This document shows, piece by piece, positions 54,937-63,777 of a stretch of DNA of 64,000 nt. The position numbers and the translations under genes were made by a program. Each line of letters starts with the position of its first letter. The first letter of the stretch is position 1. Origin of the DNA: WJKG01 sp964627305 (GTDB lineage: Bacteria > Zixibacteria > MSB-5A5 > GN15 > FEB-12); contig CAZVHP010000012.1 in NCBI GenBank assembly GCA_964627305.1, positions 11,259 to 75,258 on the forward strand, read 5' to 3'. Under the pieces are notes generated by a model. That model saw only the letters and a list, made by a program, of their open reading frames with translations. It made no database searches and was not told where the DNA came from.

Positions 54937-55260
54937 CAGGCCCACATCTGCTTAACATTGGTGATGCGGCCTTTGCGCAGTGATGGGAGCACACCTTTTG
55001 CTTGACGGCGGCGTTTGAGGCCCTATCTTGGCGAGCACTGTGGTTCGCGCCTCGGGCGCGAATTCCCATTTTGGCCGCCATGTGAGGCGTAAGTGTCTTC
55101 ACTCCGAATCCGGGCCGATCGTACTCCGGAACCGCCGTGACCACATTGAGTGTCTTCGCATTCACCGGTCGAGTTAAGTACAGACGGACCAGCCAATTTA
55201 GGCCGTTCTGCGGCTGGCGCCGGGAGCGGCATTGTGACGAGAAACGATGAGGAGAGATGT
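54937..55260. other. Intergenic region with a possible promoter
   Basis: 324 bases. The one recognisable element is TTGACG (55002-55007), 16 bases, TATCTT (55024-55029) on the plus strand, which would give a leader of about 220 bases to the lipoprotein gene at 55261. No riboswitch or small gene was recognised in the leader. Confidence 0.4.
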
Positions 55261-55695
55261 ATGTTGCGACTGTGGATTCTTCTGGTACTGGCGGCAGGCC
55301 TGTTGGTCGGCTGCGGGGGTAACGACGGGCAGGAAACCGGACAGGTCGAGACCGAGGCCACCTCAACGACCGCTCAGGGAAATGGCAGTGCCGGTGATGT
55401 TATTGTTGAGTACTTTACGTTGCTGGCCGCAGGTGACAGCTTGGCCGGCGGTGACTACTTCGCCGATGAAGTCATGCAGAGCCTCGGTGGTGAGGAGAAT
55501 TTCCAGGCGGCTCAGGCGATGCAGCGACTGCAACTGGAGGAGCGCGGTGGATTGAGCGGAATCGTGGTCATCGACGAGCAGGTTCAGGGGGAGCAGTCGA
55601 TGGTGACATTCGAGATTACCACCGTCGGCGGCACGGTCGACACCGGTCAGGCCCTGCTGGTCCTTCGCGAGGGAGAATGGAAGTGGATCAGATAG
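55261..55695 (+). CDS. Small lipoprotein, DUF4878-like
   Basis: 144 residues from an ATG with GAGGAGAG ahead. Lipobox LLVGC, then an acidic Gln/Glu/Thr linker and an NTF2-like domain (VIVEYFTLLAAGDSLAGGDY, QSMVTFEITTVGGTVDTGQA, LVLREGEWKWIR), as in DUF4878 lipoproteins. The last strand with Trp-Lys-Trp is typical. Function unknown; outer-membrane or periplasmic. Confidence 0.78.
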   Translation: MLRLWILLVLAAGLLVGCGGNDGQETGQVETEATSTTAQGNGSAGDVIVEYFTLLAAGDSLAGGDYFADEVMQSLGGEENFQAAQAMQRLQLEERGGLSGIVVIDEQVQGEQSMVTFEITTVGGTVDTGQALLVLREGEWKWIR

Positions 55696-55783
55696 CGCTC
55701 CGGTGCTGATGGTCAGGCAATCATTGGGCTGCCGGGATGTGAGTATCCGGCGGCCCGTTTTCGTTGCCCGCCAAAGCAAATCC

Positions 55784-55812
55784 TTGAACCAACTGGCGAA
55801 CTTGGCTATTTT
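55784..55812 (+). promoter_or_regulatory. Promoter for a leaderless epimerase mRNA
   Basis: TTGAAC (55784-55789), 17 bases, TATTTT (55807-55812), extended as TATTTTTG, which fits the Bacteroidetes TAnnTTTG box. The start codon begins at 55819, six bases after the box, so transcription should start at or next to the A of ATG. No ribosome-binding site is present, which agrees. Confidence 0.55.
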
Positions 55813-55818
55813 TGCCCC

Positions 55819-56814
55819 ATGCCTGAGTCACGTCCATCGGTATTAATCACCGGCGCCAATGGTTTTGTTGGTGCCCGGCTGTGTCGGGCGTTCGCCTCGG
55901 CCGGCTATCAGGTCTGTGCGGGGGTGCGTCGCACTGCGGATGTATCCGCCCTTGATCCGCAGGCCGTGGTCTTTCGCTACGGAGACATCACACACAGCGA
56001 GGACCTGCGCGAGATGGTCGCTGAGGTCGACTATGTGGTGCACAACGCCGGGATCGTGAAGGCGAAGTCCGCGGACGCGTTCACCACCGTGAACGTTGAG
56101 GGCGTGCGCAACGTCTGCCGCGCAGTGGCAGAGCATAACCCTCAGGTGAAGCGAGTGGTTTTGATTTCTTCGCTGGCGGCGTGCGGTCCCTCGCTCGCCG
56201 GTCGACCGGTCCGCGAGGATGATCCCCCGCACCCGATAACTGCCTACGGTCGCTCCAAGCTGGCTGGTGAAGAAGCCGCAATGCCTTTTGTAGACGAGCT
56301 CCCGCTGGTGGTGCTGCGGCCATCCGGCGTGTACGGGCCGGGCGACAAGGAGGTTTTTGCCTTCTTTCAGAGCCTGAACCGTCACATTCGCCCCTGCATT
56401 GGCGACACAAGCCGCAAACTGCAACTGGTGCATGTCGACGATGTCTGCCGGGCGTCGCTCGCTGCGTGCACCAGTGCAGTCGAACCGGGACGAGTCTACC
56501 ATATTGCTGAGCCGAGGGCCTATTCACTGAAAGAGATGATCGACATATTGCAGCGTGCCTGCGGACGCTGGGCCATACCTCTGTACCTCCCCTCGGGGCT
56601 GTTTCGAGTTATCGCGGCGATCAGCGAGGGCGTCTTCCGCGCGGTGGGAGCGACGCCGATGCTGACCCGTGAGAAGGCCGGGGAGCTGCTGGCCGAATGG
56701 GAGGTTGATGTGACGCGCGCCCGCGAGGAGCTTGGGTTTGTGGCGCAGGTCGCGTTTTCTCGGGGAGCCGAAGAGACGTTCGCATGGTATCGGCGGAAGG
56801 GTTGGCTGTCATGA
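55819..56814 (+). CDS. NAD-dependent epimerase/dehydratase (extended SDR)
   Basis: 331 residues. The Rossmann start LITGANGFVGARLCRAFASA and the active-site Tyr-x-x-x-Lys in AYGRSKLAGEE are present, with VSSLAACG-type Ser (LISSLAACGPS). The C-terminal part (REDDPPHPI, PSGVYGPGDKEVFAFFQSL) is like sugar or sterol dehydrogenases. Substrate unknown. It is the first gene of a four-gene operon with a membrane protein, a class V aminotransferase and a second SDR enzyme, and its stop overlaps the next start. Confidence 0.88.
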   Translation: MPESRPSVLITGANGFVGARLCRAFASAGYQVCAGVRRTADVSALDPQAVVFRYGDITHSEDLREMVAEVDYVVHNAGIVKAKSADAFTTVNVEGVRNVCRAVAEHNPQVKRVVLISSLAACGPSLAGRPVREDDPPHPITAYGRSKLAGEEAAMPFVDELPLVVLRPSGVYGPGDKEVFAFFQSLNRHIRPCIGDTSRKLQLVHVDDVCRASLAACTSAVEPGRVYHIAEPRAYSLKEMIDILQRACGRWAIPLYLPSGLFRVIAAISEGVFRAVGATPMLTREKAGELLAEWEVDVTRAREELGFVAQVAFSRGAEETFAWYRRKGWLS

Positions 56815-57230
56815 GAATCAACTGGATGGTGCTGTACTGCTTCGCCTTTGGGGGATTGTATTTGCTGATAGCCAGTGCCGTGCTGGAACTGGCGCTGAAG
56901 AAGCTGGGGTTCTTGAGGCTGTATCCGGCTGAGATGCTCGAGCCGTACTCGGTTAAGTGGTTTCTTGTGAATTTCGTGATGGAGTTTTTGTTCTTTGTGG
57001 TTATTCCTACGCTGGCCTTCGAGTTCTTCCACGTGCTGCTGCCGCTGACGGACATCCGCACGGCCCTCGCGGGAGCGCTGGTAGCGTTCACGCTGGGCGT
57101 GGTCCCGGCGATCATGGGGCTGACGGTGCGCCTCAGCCTGTCGATGCCCTATCTGCTGTTTTTCATGTGCGCCCATCTTCTGAAACTCGGAGGGGCAATG
57201 CTGGTTGTGGGATATATCTATTCACTGTGA
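56811..57230 (+). CDS. Integral membrane protein of unknown function
   Basis: 139 residues with four membrane helices (YCFAFGGLYLLIASAVLELA, WFLVNFVMEFLFFVVIPTLA, ALAGALVAFTLGVVPAIMGL, YLLFFMCAHLLKLGGAMLVV). ATG 56811 overlaps the stop of the epimerase gene (ATGA). No family is recognised. Operon context hints at lipid or envelope metabolism. Confidence 0.72.
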   Translation: MRINWMVLYCFAFGGLYLLIASAVLELALKKLGFLRLYPAEMLEPYSVKWFLVNFVMEFLFFVVIPTLAFEFFHVLLPLTDIRTALAGALVAFTLGVVPAIMGLTVRLSLSMPYLLFFMCAHLLKLGGAMLVVGYIYSL

Positions 57231-57244
57231 AGCATGAGGACGAC

Positions 57245-58405
57245 ATGAGCGTGTATGATCCCCGGGCGTTCGCCGAGGCCCGCAAGCTGTTTCCGCACAC
57301 GGAATCGGTGAGCTACTTCAATTCGGCCTCCTACTGCCCGTTCGCGACTACCGTGGCGGACGCCATTGGCCAGAATGTGCAGCTACGTCTCGCCGCCGAT
57401 CGCGATGACACCCGGCTGACTCACGAAACACTTGATACGCTGCCGGCGAAGCTCGCCCGCCTGATCGGGGTACGCAGAGAGGATGTCGGGCTGGGCGGCA
57501 ATACCAGTTTCGGGCTGAACATCGCCGCCTTTGCCCTGCCGCTGAAACCTGGTGACGAGGTCCTGATATCGGACATCGAGTTTCCCTCGGCCATTTATGC
57601 GTTCCGCGGCGCCGCCGCCGAGCGCGGCCTCAGGCTGAAACTGGTCGAGTCCCGGAACAGAGAATTCGACATAGACCATTTCAAGCAGGCCATCGGCAAG
57701 AGGTCTCGAGCCCTGGTGATCTCCTCGGTGCAGTTCTTCAACGGATACAAGAACGACCTGAAAGCCCTGGGCGACATCTGCCGCGCGCATGATATGTACT
57801 TCGTTGTCGACGGTATCCAGGGATTGGGTGTGGAGCCGATCAATGTCCGTCGGCTTGGAGTCGATCTGTTCGCCAGCGGCTGTCAGAAGTGGATGCTGGC
57901 GCCTCAGGGAACGGGCATGTACTATCTCTCGGAGCGCGTGCGTTCCGAGCTGAGCCGGCCCTGGGCATCGTGGCACGAGGTCGACTGGCAGATGAATTAC
58001 TCGGACCTGTTCAAGTTCGAACTGCCGTTCTTTGAGGACGCCCGACGCTGGCAGATGGGATACTACAGTGTGCTGAATCTGTTGGGTCTTGATGCCGCCG
58101 TGGATATCATCCTCGGGCTGGGCGTGGGCAACATACAGAAACATAACCGGGGGCTGCTGGACCGCCTGGCGGCGTATCTTAAGGAGTCACCGGCGTATAC
58201 GATAACCTCGAACATGAAGCCAAAACACCGCTCCAGTATTTTGACCTTCACGTGCAACGATTATGAACGCTTGCATACACAGCTGTTGCAGCATAAAATA
58301 ATCTGTGTCCATCGTGAGGGATCGATACGGATTTCGGCCCATCTGTTTAACGACGAGGGCGACATAGACCGCCTGATAGCCGTGCTGGATGCTTTTGCAG
58401 GTTGA
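57245..58405 (+). CDS. Class V aminotransferase-family PLP enzyme
   Basis: 386 residues. SVSYFNSASYCPFATTVADA at the start, LGGNTSFGLNIAAFALPL, FVVDGIQGLGVEPINV (PLP-binding Asp and Gln) and the PLP lysine in ASGCQKWMLAPQGTG are all present. It is near cysteine desulfurase/isopenicillin-epimerase-like proteins, but no active-site Cys loop is clear, so desulfurase activity is doubtful. Start ATG 57245 with AGGA; an open extension to 56957 overlaps the membrane-protein gene. Confidence 0.87.
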   Translation: MSVYDPRAFAEARKLFPHTESVSYFNSASYCPFATTVADAIGQNVQLRLAADRDDTRLTHETLDTLPAKLARLIGVRREDVGLGGNTSFGLNIAAFALPLKPGDEVLISDIEFPSAIYAFRGAAAERGLRLKLVESRNREFDIDHFKQAIGKRSRALVISSVQFFNGYKNDLKALGDICRAHDMYFVVDGIQGLGVEPINVRRLGVDLFASGCQKWMLAPQGTGMYYLSERVRSELSRPWASWHEVDWQMNYSDLFKFELPFFEDARRWQMGYYSVLNLLGLDAAVDIILGLGVGNIQKHNRGLLDRLAAYLKESPAYTITSNMKPKHRSSILTFTCNDYERLHTQLLQHKIICVHREGSIRISAHLFNDEGDIDRLIAVLDAFAG

Positions 58406-58480
58406 TTAGCAGTGCGCTACGGAAACGCTTGCGTGATGACAGTGCTCAAACAACGGAGAACGACACAGGATTGAGTAGGT

Positions 58481-59533
58481 ATGTTTGATTTGCAACAGGC
58501 CAGGATTCTGGTTACGGGGGCGACGGGCAAACTGGGCAGAGAGGTGCTCTACCATTTGAACCGGCGGGGTATCAAGCCTGTAGCACAGGTTCGGCGGGAT
58601 GGGGACTGTTCTTACATTGATTCGCTGGGGCTTGAGAAGCGCCTCGCGGACCTTCGCCAGGAAACGGAACTGGCGCCTCTTGTTGAGGGGGTGGATGCCA
58701 TCATCCACTGTGCCGCCCTCGTCAATTTCCGTCGCGATCGTCTGACGCAGTTCACGGGCGTCAATGTTTTCGGGGCGTTGAACCTGTACCGGGCGGCTTC
58801 GGACGCCGGCGTAAAGCGTTTTGTCCATGTCTCCAGCGTCGTCGGTATCGGAGCAATCCCTCGTCGCAACGGCAATAACGGGAGCAACCGCGGTCCCTCG
58901 ATCAAGGCCAACGAGCAGTCGGAGTTCAACCTCGGACACCTTAAGGTACCCTACATCATGACCAAACGGGCGGCCGAAGAGGAGTTGCTCATGGCGGCTG
59001 TCGACAGCAAGACGGAACTGGTTATAGTCAACCCGTCGATCATCGTCGCTCCCTCGCGCACCGGTGATGACCGGAGCAAAGCGCGCAAGATTCTTGGTCG
59101 CTTCTTCATGCCCGATTTCCCCAACTGGATCAATCTCGTGGACATCCGCGATGTCGCCCCCGGGATTATTGCGGCGCTCGAGAAGGGTCAAAAAGGCGAG
59201 CGGTACATTCTTGCGGGCGATGACATCACCGGACGCGATCTGGTGCTGTCAGTTTCGTCGATCATCGGTCGCATTCCTCACTTGGTCGGTATCCCCCGTT
59301 TGCTGCTGAACAGCAGCGCGCGTGTGTCGCTGTGGTGGTCGAAAGTCTTCGGCAGAAGCCGTATCAGGTTCTACCCTGACCTGGTCAGACTTCTGGATTA
59401 CGACTGGGCCTTCTCATCTCTGAAAGCGCGAAGAGAGCTGGGATTCGGGTCGCGATCGATCTACAATACTCTTGAGGATCTGCTCAAGAACAACTTCGTC
59501 GGCACCTCACGTCGGGCGCATCCGGGAGACTAA
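58481..59533 (+). CDS. NAD-dependent epimerase/dehydratase (extended SDR)
   Basis: 350 residues. Rossmann motif LVTGATGKLGREVLYHL and active-site segment VSSVVGIGAIP with Tyr-x-x-x-Lys in PYIMTKRAAEEEL. Similar to dihydroflavonol-4-reductase/hopanoid-associated epimerase-like proteins. It is only distantly like the SDR at 55819. Substrate unknown. It follows the class V enzyme gene by 75 bases and its last four bases overlap the end of the convergent lgt gene. Confidence 0.88.
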   Translation: MFDLQQARILVTGATGKLGREVLYHLNRRGIKPVAQVRRDGDCSYIDSLGLEKRLADLRQETELAPLVEGVDAIIHCAALVNFRRDRLTQFTGVNVFGALNLYRAASDAGVKRFVHVSSVVGIGAIPRRNGNNGSNRGPSIKANEQSEFNLGHLKVPYIMTKRAAEEELLMAAVDSKTELVIVNPSIIVAPSRTGDDRSKARKILGRFFMPDFPNWINLVDIRDVAPGIIAALEKGQKGERYILAGDDITGRDLVLSVSSIIGRIPHLVGIPRLLLNSSARVSLWWSKVFGRSRIRFYPDLVRLLDYDWAFSSLKARRELGFGSRSIYNTLEDLLKNNFVGTSRRAHPGD

Positions 59534-60336
59534 GGAGTGATGTCGCTTGCGGGAGTTCCCCGTTTTATGGCATAGATGACCAGGCCCGCACCGGCCAGAA
59601 ACGGAATGATCGACAGGTACTGCCCCATGGTCAGAGCCGAATCCGACAGGGCCTGATATTCCTTGACGAACTCCACCAGGAATCGGGACAGGAAGTACGA
59701 AGCCAGAAACAGCCCGGAGAGCAATCCGACCGGCCGACGCTCGCGGCCCATCTTCCGATCGATAGTCACCAGAATCGCTAAGATGGCAAGCCCCATGAGG
59801 AACTCGTAGATCTGTGAGGGGTGGCGCGCCACAGCGCCGCCATCGTAGCGAACGAAGCGTACTCCCCACGGCAGATCGGTGGCGCGACCGACTACCTCGG
59901 AATTGAAGAAGTTGCCCAGGCGCACCATCGCCGCTCCAATCGCAGCCGAGAATGCGAAGCGGTCCATGAAATCGAGAACGCTGGCCCGATAATGCCGGGC
60001 ATAGAGGATCAGGACCGCGATCAGAGCAACAGCCGCCCCGTGGCTGGCCAGCCCCCCCCGCCACAAGACGAACAGCTCCAGCGGATTGGAGAGATAGAAA
60101 TCCGGGGCATAGAACAGGGCGTGCCCCAGTCGCGCCCCCACCACCACGCCGAGTACGCCCCAGATGAGGAAGTTCTGGGCGATGGCCTCGCGGTAGCCGC
60201 CGCGGAGGATCTGCGCTCGCCACACGAAGTAGCCGGTATAGAGCATGGCGACGAAAATGATGCCATAGTAGCGCAACTGGAAGGGTCCGAAGCGCACGAT
60301 GGCGGGATCAAGGTCGAAAATGATGCCGGCTACCAT
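59530..60336 (-). CDS. lgt: Prolipoprotein diacylglyceryl transferase
   Basis: 268 residues, seven membrane helices. The Lgt signature VRLGNFFNSEVVGRATDLPW and the essential His in WRGGLASHGAAV are present. It attaches diacylglycerol to the lipobox Cys of prolipoproteins at the inner membrane, consistent with the lipoproteins encoded in this window. ATG 60336 has AAGGAGAA ahead of it and its own promoter at 60355-60383. Confidence 0.94.
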   Translation of the reverse strand: MVAGIIFDLDPAIVRFGPFQLRYYGIIFVAMLYTGYFVWRAQILRGGYREAIAQNFLIWGVLGVVVGARLGHALFYAPDFYLSNPLELFVLWRGGLASHGAAVALIAVLILYARHYRASVLDFMDRFAFSAAIGAAMVRLGNFFNSEVVGRATDLPWGVRFVRYDGGAVARHPSQIYEFLMGLAILAILVTIDRKMGRERRPVGLLSGLFLASYFLSRFLVEFVKEYQALSDSALTMGQYLSIIPFLAGAGLVIYAIKRGTPASDITP

Positions 60337-60650
60337 TGGTTCTCCTTGCCGGGTACTATACGGGGCGTTGGGCGTGCGGGCAACTTATAATGTAGGGGAT
60401 GTGGGGGGATGCTGGACTCCCACTCGCGGCTCCCTGAGTGACAGGCGGTCAAGTCTATCACCGAGTTGTATCCCTTCAAATGGCACCTACCCAAACAGGG
60501 ACTACGTTAAGTCCACTAACAGCAGAGGGATGGCGCCTCACGTTCTCGTCGAGAGCGAAACCACTTCGTCATAAGGAATCGCGAGTCCGATTTCCACTGC
60601 CCGACGTAGTGCACTCTCTTGGGAGTTCCGAACTAACGGATGTCCTTGCT
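60337..60650. other. Intergenic region between lgt and the HEPN gene
   Basis: 314 bases. Apart from the lgt promoter it shows no gene. The part from about 60440 is more AT-rich than the surroundings and continues into the HEPN gene; it may mark the edge of an acquired segment. No clear direct repeat or tRNA end was found. Confidence 0.4.
60355..60383 (-). promoter_or_regulatory. Promoter of lgt
   Basis: On the minus strand TTGCCC (60378-60383), 17 bases, TATAGT (60355-60360). The leader would be about 12-13 bases, just enough for the AAGGAG site. Confidence 0.5.
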
Positions 60651-61745
60651 CTATTCGAAGGCATTTCTCAATCGTGAGCACGTTAGAACCAGATCATCGT
60701 AGGCATCGAAGTCCATATGTCTAAAGTGAGCTATGCTATTCCGGTAATCTTCCAGAACCTTGATATCACGTAGAAGGTACTCTGCTCTTTCAAACATCTC
60801 AGCGAAGTCCTTCTCCCACCTTCCCTCAATCAGCTTTGCGCACTCACCAAGCGTAAAATACTCCTGCAGCCTTGAACGCGAGAGATGCTTATCACCTGAT
60901 CTCTTCGCTCTGTCAAATAGCCTTTGGGCGAGTTCCTGACCGAGTATGCTCTTGTACCACCTACCGCCGTCTCTACCGTACTTCTCACTAAGTACTGCCC
61001 ATATCTTGTTGCGGATGAGCGTCTCTGTGCGAAACACAGTATGATAGGCGGCTTGTAAGATGCGCTCAACGGAGAAGCGAACGGGTAGTTCCTTACGCTC
61101 GTCAGGGACTTTGAATTGACGCAGATACCGCTCCAGATAGCCATCCAGTTTGGTGATACACCCGGTGAAGCACGTCTTGTCCTTTCGAAGTTCATCGCCG
61201 CGCCACGCAAGCTCGTGACTGATCCAAAGATCCATGCGACCTTCCATCGTTTCTATCCCATACCTGCCGTATGGCGCGCCGTAGTACAACACATCATCAA
61301 CTTGCTCTCGATGAGGATCTAAAGCGGGCGAAACCCGGGAGAACTTCAGCGTGACATCCCCAAGTGATATTGCTACGGGAATACCTGAGGGACTGAGCAA
61401 GATTTCACCATTGAATCCAAATGCCAAGTCTCGCCATTGTCCAAGGATCTGAGCCTCTCTCTGCCGGATGTCGGGCGATATGAAATTCGCCTCGTCGGGG
61501 CAGTAGAGTCTTACCGCAAAGACTTTGTCACAGGAATCGCAATAACCACATAGGAGATTGTCGTTGTCGAAGATGTGATTAGCCTTCAACTCATCACTCG
61601 TGGCATCAAATACGGCCGAGTACTGCTCCACTTCGAACCCGTCACCAGTGAGACGGATGTGTTCGGAGTAACTAAAGTCTACTTCGTCTGAGTTGCAGTA
61701 CGGACACCGCACTTCAATAGTGATTCTGATCTCTTCTTGAGGCAT
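60651..61745 (-). CDS. Zinc-ribbon plus Swt1-like HEPN domain protein, likely acquired
   Basis: 364 residues. The N-terminus has CPYCNSDEV and later CGYCDSCDKVF plus another Cys (RLYCPDE), a zinc-ribbon-like set. Residues about 230-364 resemble Swt1-type HEPN domains (RTETLIRNKIWAVLSEKYGR) and end with the HEPN R-x4-H motif in YRNSIAHFRHMDF. HEPN proteins are often RNases of toxin-antitoxin, abortive-infection or defence systems, or dimerisation modules. Two sample lines of 60 bases have about 50% GC, lower than neighbouring genes. No antitoxin-like partner is adjacent. Confidence 0.72.
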   Translation of the reverse strand: MPQEEIRITIEVRCPYCNSDEVDFSYSEHIRLTGDGFEVEQYSAVFDATSDELKANHIFDNDNLLCGYCDSCDKVFAVRLYCPDEANFISPDIRQREAQILGQWRDLAFGFNGEILLSPSGIPVAISLGDVTLKFSRVSPALDPHREQVDDVLYYGAPYGRYGIETMEGRMDLWISHELAWRGDELRKDKTCFTGCITKLDGYLERYLRQFKVPDERKELPVRFSVERILQAAYHTVFRTETLIRNKIWAVLSEKYGRDGGRWYKSILGQELAQRLFDRAKRSGDKHLSRSRLQEYFTLGECAKLIEGRWEKDFAEMFERAEYLLRDIKVLEDYRNSIAHFRHMDFDAYDDLVLTCSRLRNAFE

Positions 61746-61956
61746 CTCACGTCCCTAATCTGATTTCATAACGATAGAGCACTGTTACGGCTGTTTTGGC
61801 CCACCGCACGTTAGCCCAACAGTATCATCATCGTCAAGTGTTGAATTCAGCCCGCAGAGCACAACAAGAGCGGCTTCAAGGAGATTGTTCTGCCCGCGCC
61901 AATTGCCTATACTCCACCTGACAACTGAATCATTCACCATCTGTTCGGAGGAAATC

Positions 61957-62364
61957 ATGCGCAAGCTTATTCTGCTCGTTGGCATGATGGCGGCAGCATT
62001 GGCAGCCGCCGCCCCGACCGGCGCCCAGGTCCTGCAGTCCTGGGAAGCGCCATCGGGGAAGATAGGGTTCTACCCGATATCAAACGAAATCTCGCTGCTG
62101 CGCAATGTCGATGATGCCGGCGAAGACCGCGGCACAACCCTGCAGGTCGTCGCTATCAACAGCTTCCGGTTGCTGACGCAGTTCAATCTCGAGTTCACCG
62201 CCGATTACAACTGGGATTACACCGAGGGCCGTGCGCGGGATCACTATGTCGAGCTTGGGCTGGTCAAACCGGTGTCGAGCTTCGTGGCGCTGAGCTACCA
62301 GCGAGTGATATCCTCGTTTGAACCGGAGTCGGTCAATCAGTTTGGCCTACGGTTGGTCTTCTGA
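61957..62364 (+). CDS. Small exported beta-strand protein
   Basis: 135 residues from an ATG with GGAGG. The signal peptide ends near GAQ. The remainder has beta strands in an alternating pattern (RLLTQFNLEFTADYNWDY, VSSFVALSYQRVISSFE) ending in FGLRLVF with a terminal Phe, so it may be a small outer-membrane beta-barrel. No family recognised. Its end overlaps the convergent transglutaminase gene by 18 bases. Confidence 0.65.
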   Translation: MRKLILLVGMMAAALAAAAPTGAQVLQSWEAPSGKIGFYPISNEISLLRNVDDAGEDRGTTLQVVAINSFRLLTQFNLEFTADYNWDYTEGRARDHYVELGLVKPVSSFVALSYQRVISSFEPESVNQFGLRLVF

Positions 62365-63777
62365 CCGGCTTAGGTTGCTCTGAAGAACAATACGCGATGC
62401 TTTGCCGACAATACCGGCCTTGTTGACCGCGCGCGCCTCGAGCATGTTCACACCGGGGTTCAATCGCCACGAGAATGAGGCCGGTGAACTCTCCCACTGG
62501 TTTTCGTCGAGACGGACCTCATAGCGCTCGAAGAAGGGCATGGTGTGTGTCAGCCTGACCGTCAGGCTGTCGCCCGGCACTGCGGCGTGGGTCAGGCTGA
62601 CGGACGTTTGGTTCAACATCGGATAGGCCAGATGGTGGTCACTGGTGTAGTGCAGGTTGCGGGCAAACCCCTGAAAATGCAGCTCGGGCGTGACACCATC
62701 AACCAGGTACTCGAACGATAGTGACTGTGAGCGCTTCCCGAAGTAGATCTCGTGAGTGTTGTAATCGAGATGGTGGAAATACGGCGCCCAGGCACGCGAC
62801 TGACGAGCGTAGTCCCGGTCGGAATGCTGGCCAACCATGCTCAGACGATCACCGTGGCCGCCGACAAACAGCCGTCGGCATTCGTCGGCTGACAGCGGTG
62901 TACTGCCGCCGTCGGTCCACCAGGCGTTGTTCTGGGGATCGAGAACGATCCACTTCTGGAACTCATTGGACCAGACCTCTGTAACAACATGACCGCGACC
63001 GAAGCCATAGGCGACCGGATACTGGGCCAGCCCAACGACGCGGGCCGGAAATCCCAGCGCCGAATAGCAGTTGGCCAGGAGCACCGCAAACTCCACACAA
63101 CGGAAACGCTCCCCCTGCTCGGCTTGTCGCAGAAGATTCAACGCGTTGGCGTCCCGGCATTCGTTGTTGCCGCTGTGCTGCCAGCGTGTTGAGGCCCAGT
63201 CGAGCAGACGCTGCATCTGCGCGAACTCGGAGGGGTCGTCTGTGGCGATCGTCGCCAGCTGGTACTCGTTGCGGAGGGTGTCGAACGACGGATCATCGTA
63301 CTCATCCCAGCGGTAGCGGGAAAGATCAGTGCCGCCGGTATACGTTTCATAGCTCAGGACAGCGATGGGGCTTCTGTCGATACTGACCTCACGGATGATC
63401 TCCGGCGCCGCGGCGAGAAGATCAGCGAAGCGACCCGGATGCTCCCGTCGCAGGTAGTCGAAATCGGTGTCGGCCTGCAGCCACTCCGGATTGTCATAAC
63501 CGGCGCGCAGTGACTCATGCAGGTAGGCGAAGGCACTATCGACCTGCCCTGCCAACGACCAGCAGCAGGCGATATTGTAGAGCACAGCCGGTCGGAAGGA
63601 ATCGGCAACCGGACAGGTCAAAGCCTGAGCGTAGAGCCGGGCTGCGTCAACCCAGCGACCTTCTTGATATGCAACATGGCCACTGTCGTGCAGATGTTCA
63701 AAGTCCTGGTTGGCGGTCTGGGCCATGACATTGACAGCGGACCATATGACAGCAACGATTGTGATAATGAGTCTCAT
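62347..63777 (-). CDS. Secreted TPR-like plus transglutaminase-like domain protein
   Basis: 476 residues from the ATG at 63777 with GGGAG ahead. Signal peptide about 1-19. A TPR-like helical part covers about 25-125 (DSGHVAYQEGRWVDAARLYA). The transglutaminase-like domain has Cys227 (RFRCVEFAVLL), His263 (GRGHVVTEVW) and Asp280 (WIVLDPQNN), so the triad is intact. The last 120 residues form an Ig-like beta domain. Extracellular or periplasmic; substrate unknown. The frame is open to 63906, but no signal lies there. Confidence 0.82.
   Translation of the reverse strand: MRLIITIVAVIWSAVNVMAQTANQDFEHLHDSGHVAYQEGRWVDAARLYAQALTCPVADSFRPAVLYNIACCWSLAGQVDSAFAYLHESLRAGYDNPEWLQADTDFDYLRREHPGRFADLLAAAPEIIREVSIDRSPIAVLSYETYTGGTDLSRYRWDEYDDPSFDTLRNEYQLATIATDDPSEFAQMQRLLDWASTRWQHSGNNECRDANALNLLRQAEQGERFRCVEFAVLLANCYSALGFPARVVGLAQYPVAYGFGRGHVVTEVWSNEFQKWIVLDPQNNAWWTDGGSTPLSADECRRLFVGGHGDRLSMVGQHSDRDYARQSRAWAPYFHHLDYNTHEIYFGKRSQSLSFEYLVDGVTPELHFQGFARNLHYTSDHHLAYPMLNQTSVSLTHAAVPGDSLTVRLTHTMPFFERYEVRLDENQWESSPASFSWRLNPGVNMLEARAVNKAGIVGKASRIVLQSNLSRSEDQP

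Noticed and set aside
60560..60610. tRNA-like fragment near the HEPN gene (GAGTCCGATTTCCAC)
   Set aside because: It resembles a T-arm by itself, but neither the acceptor nor the anticodon stem pairs, so no tRNA or attachment site can be claimed.
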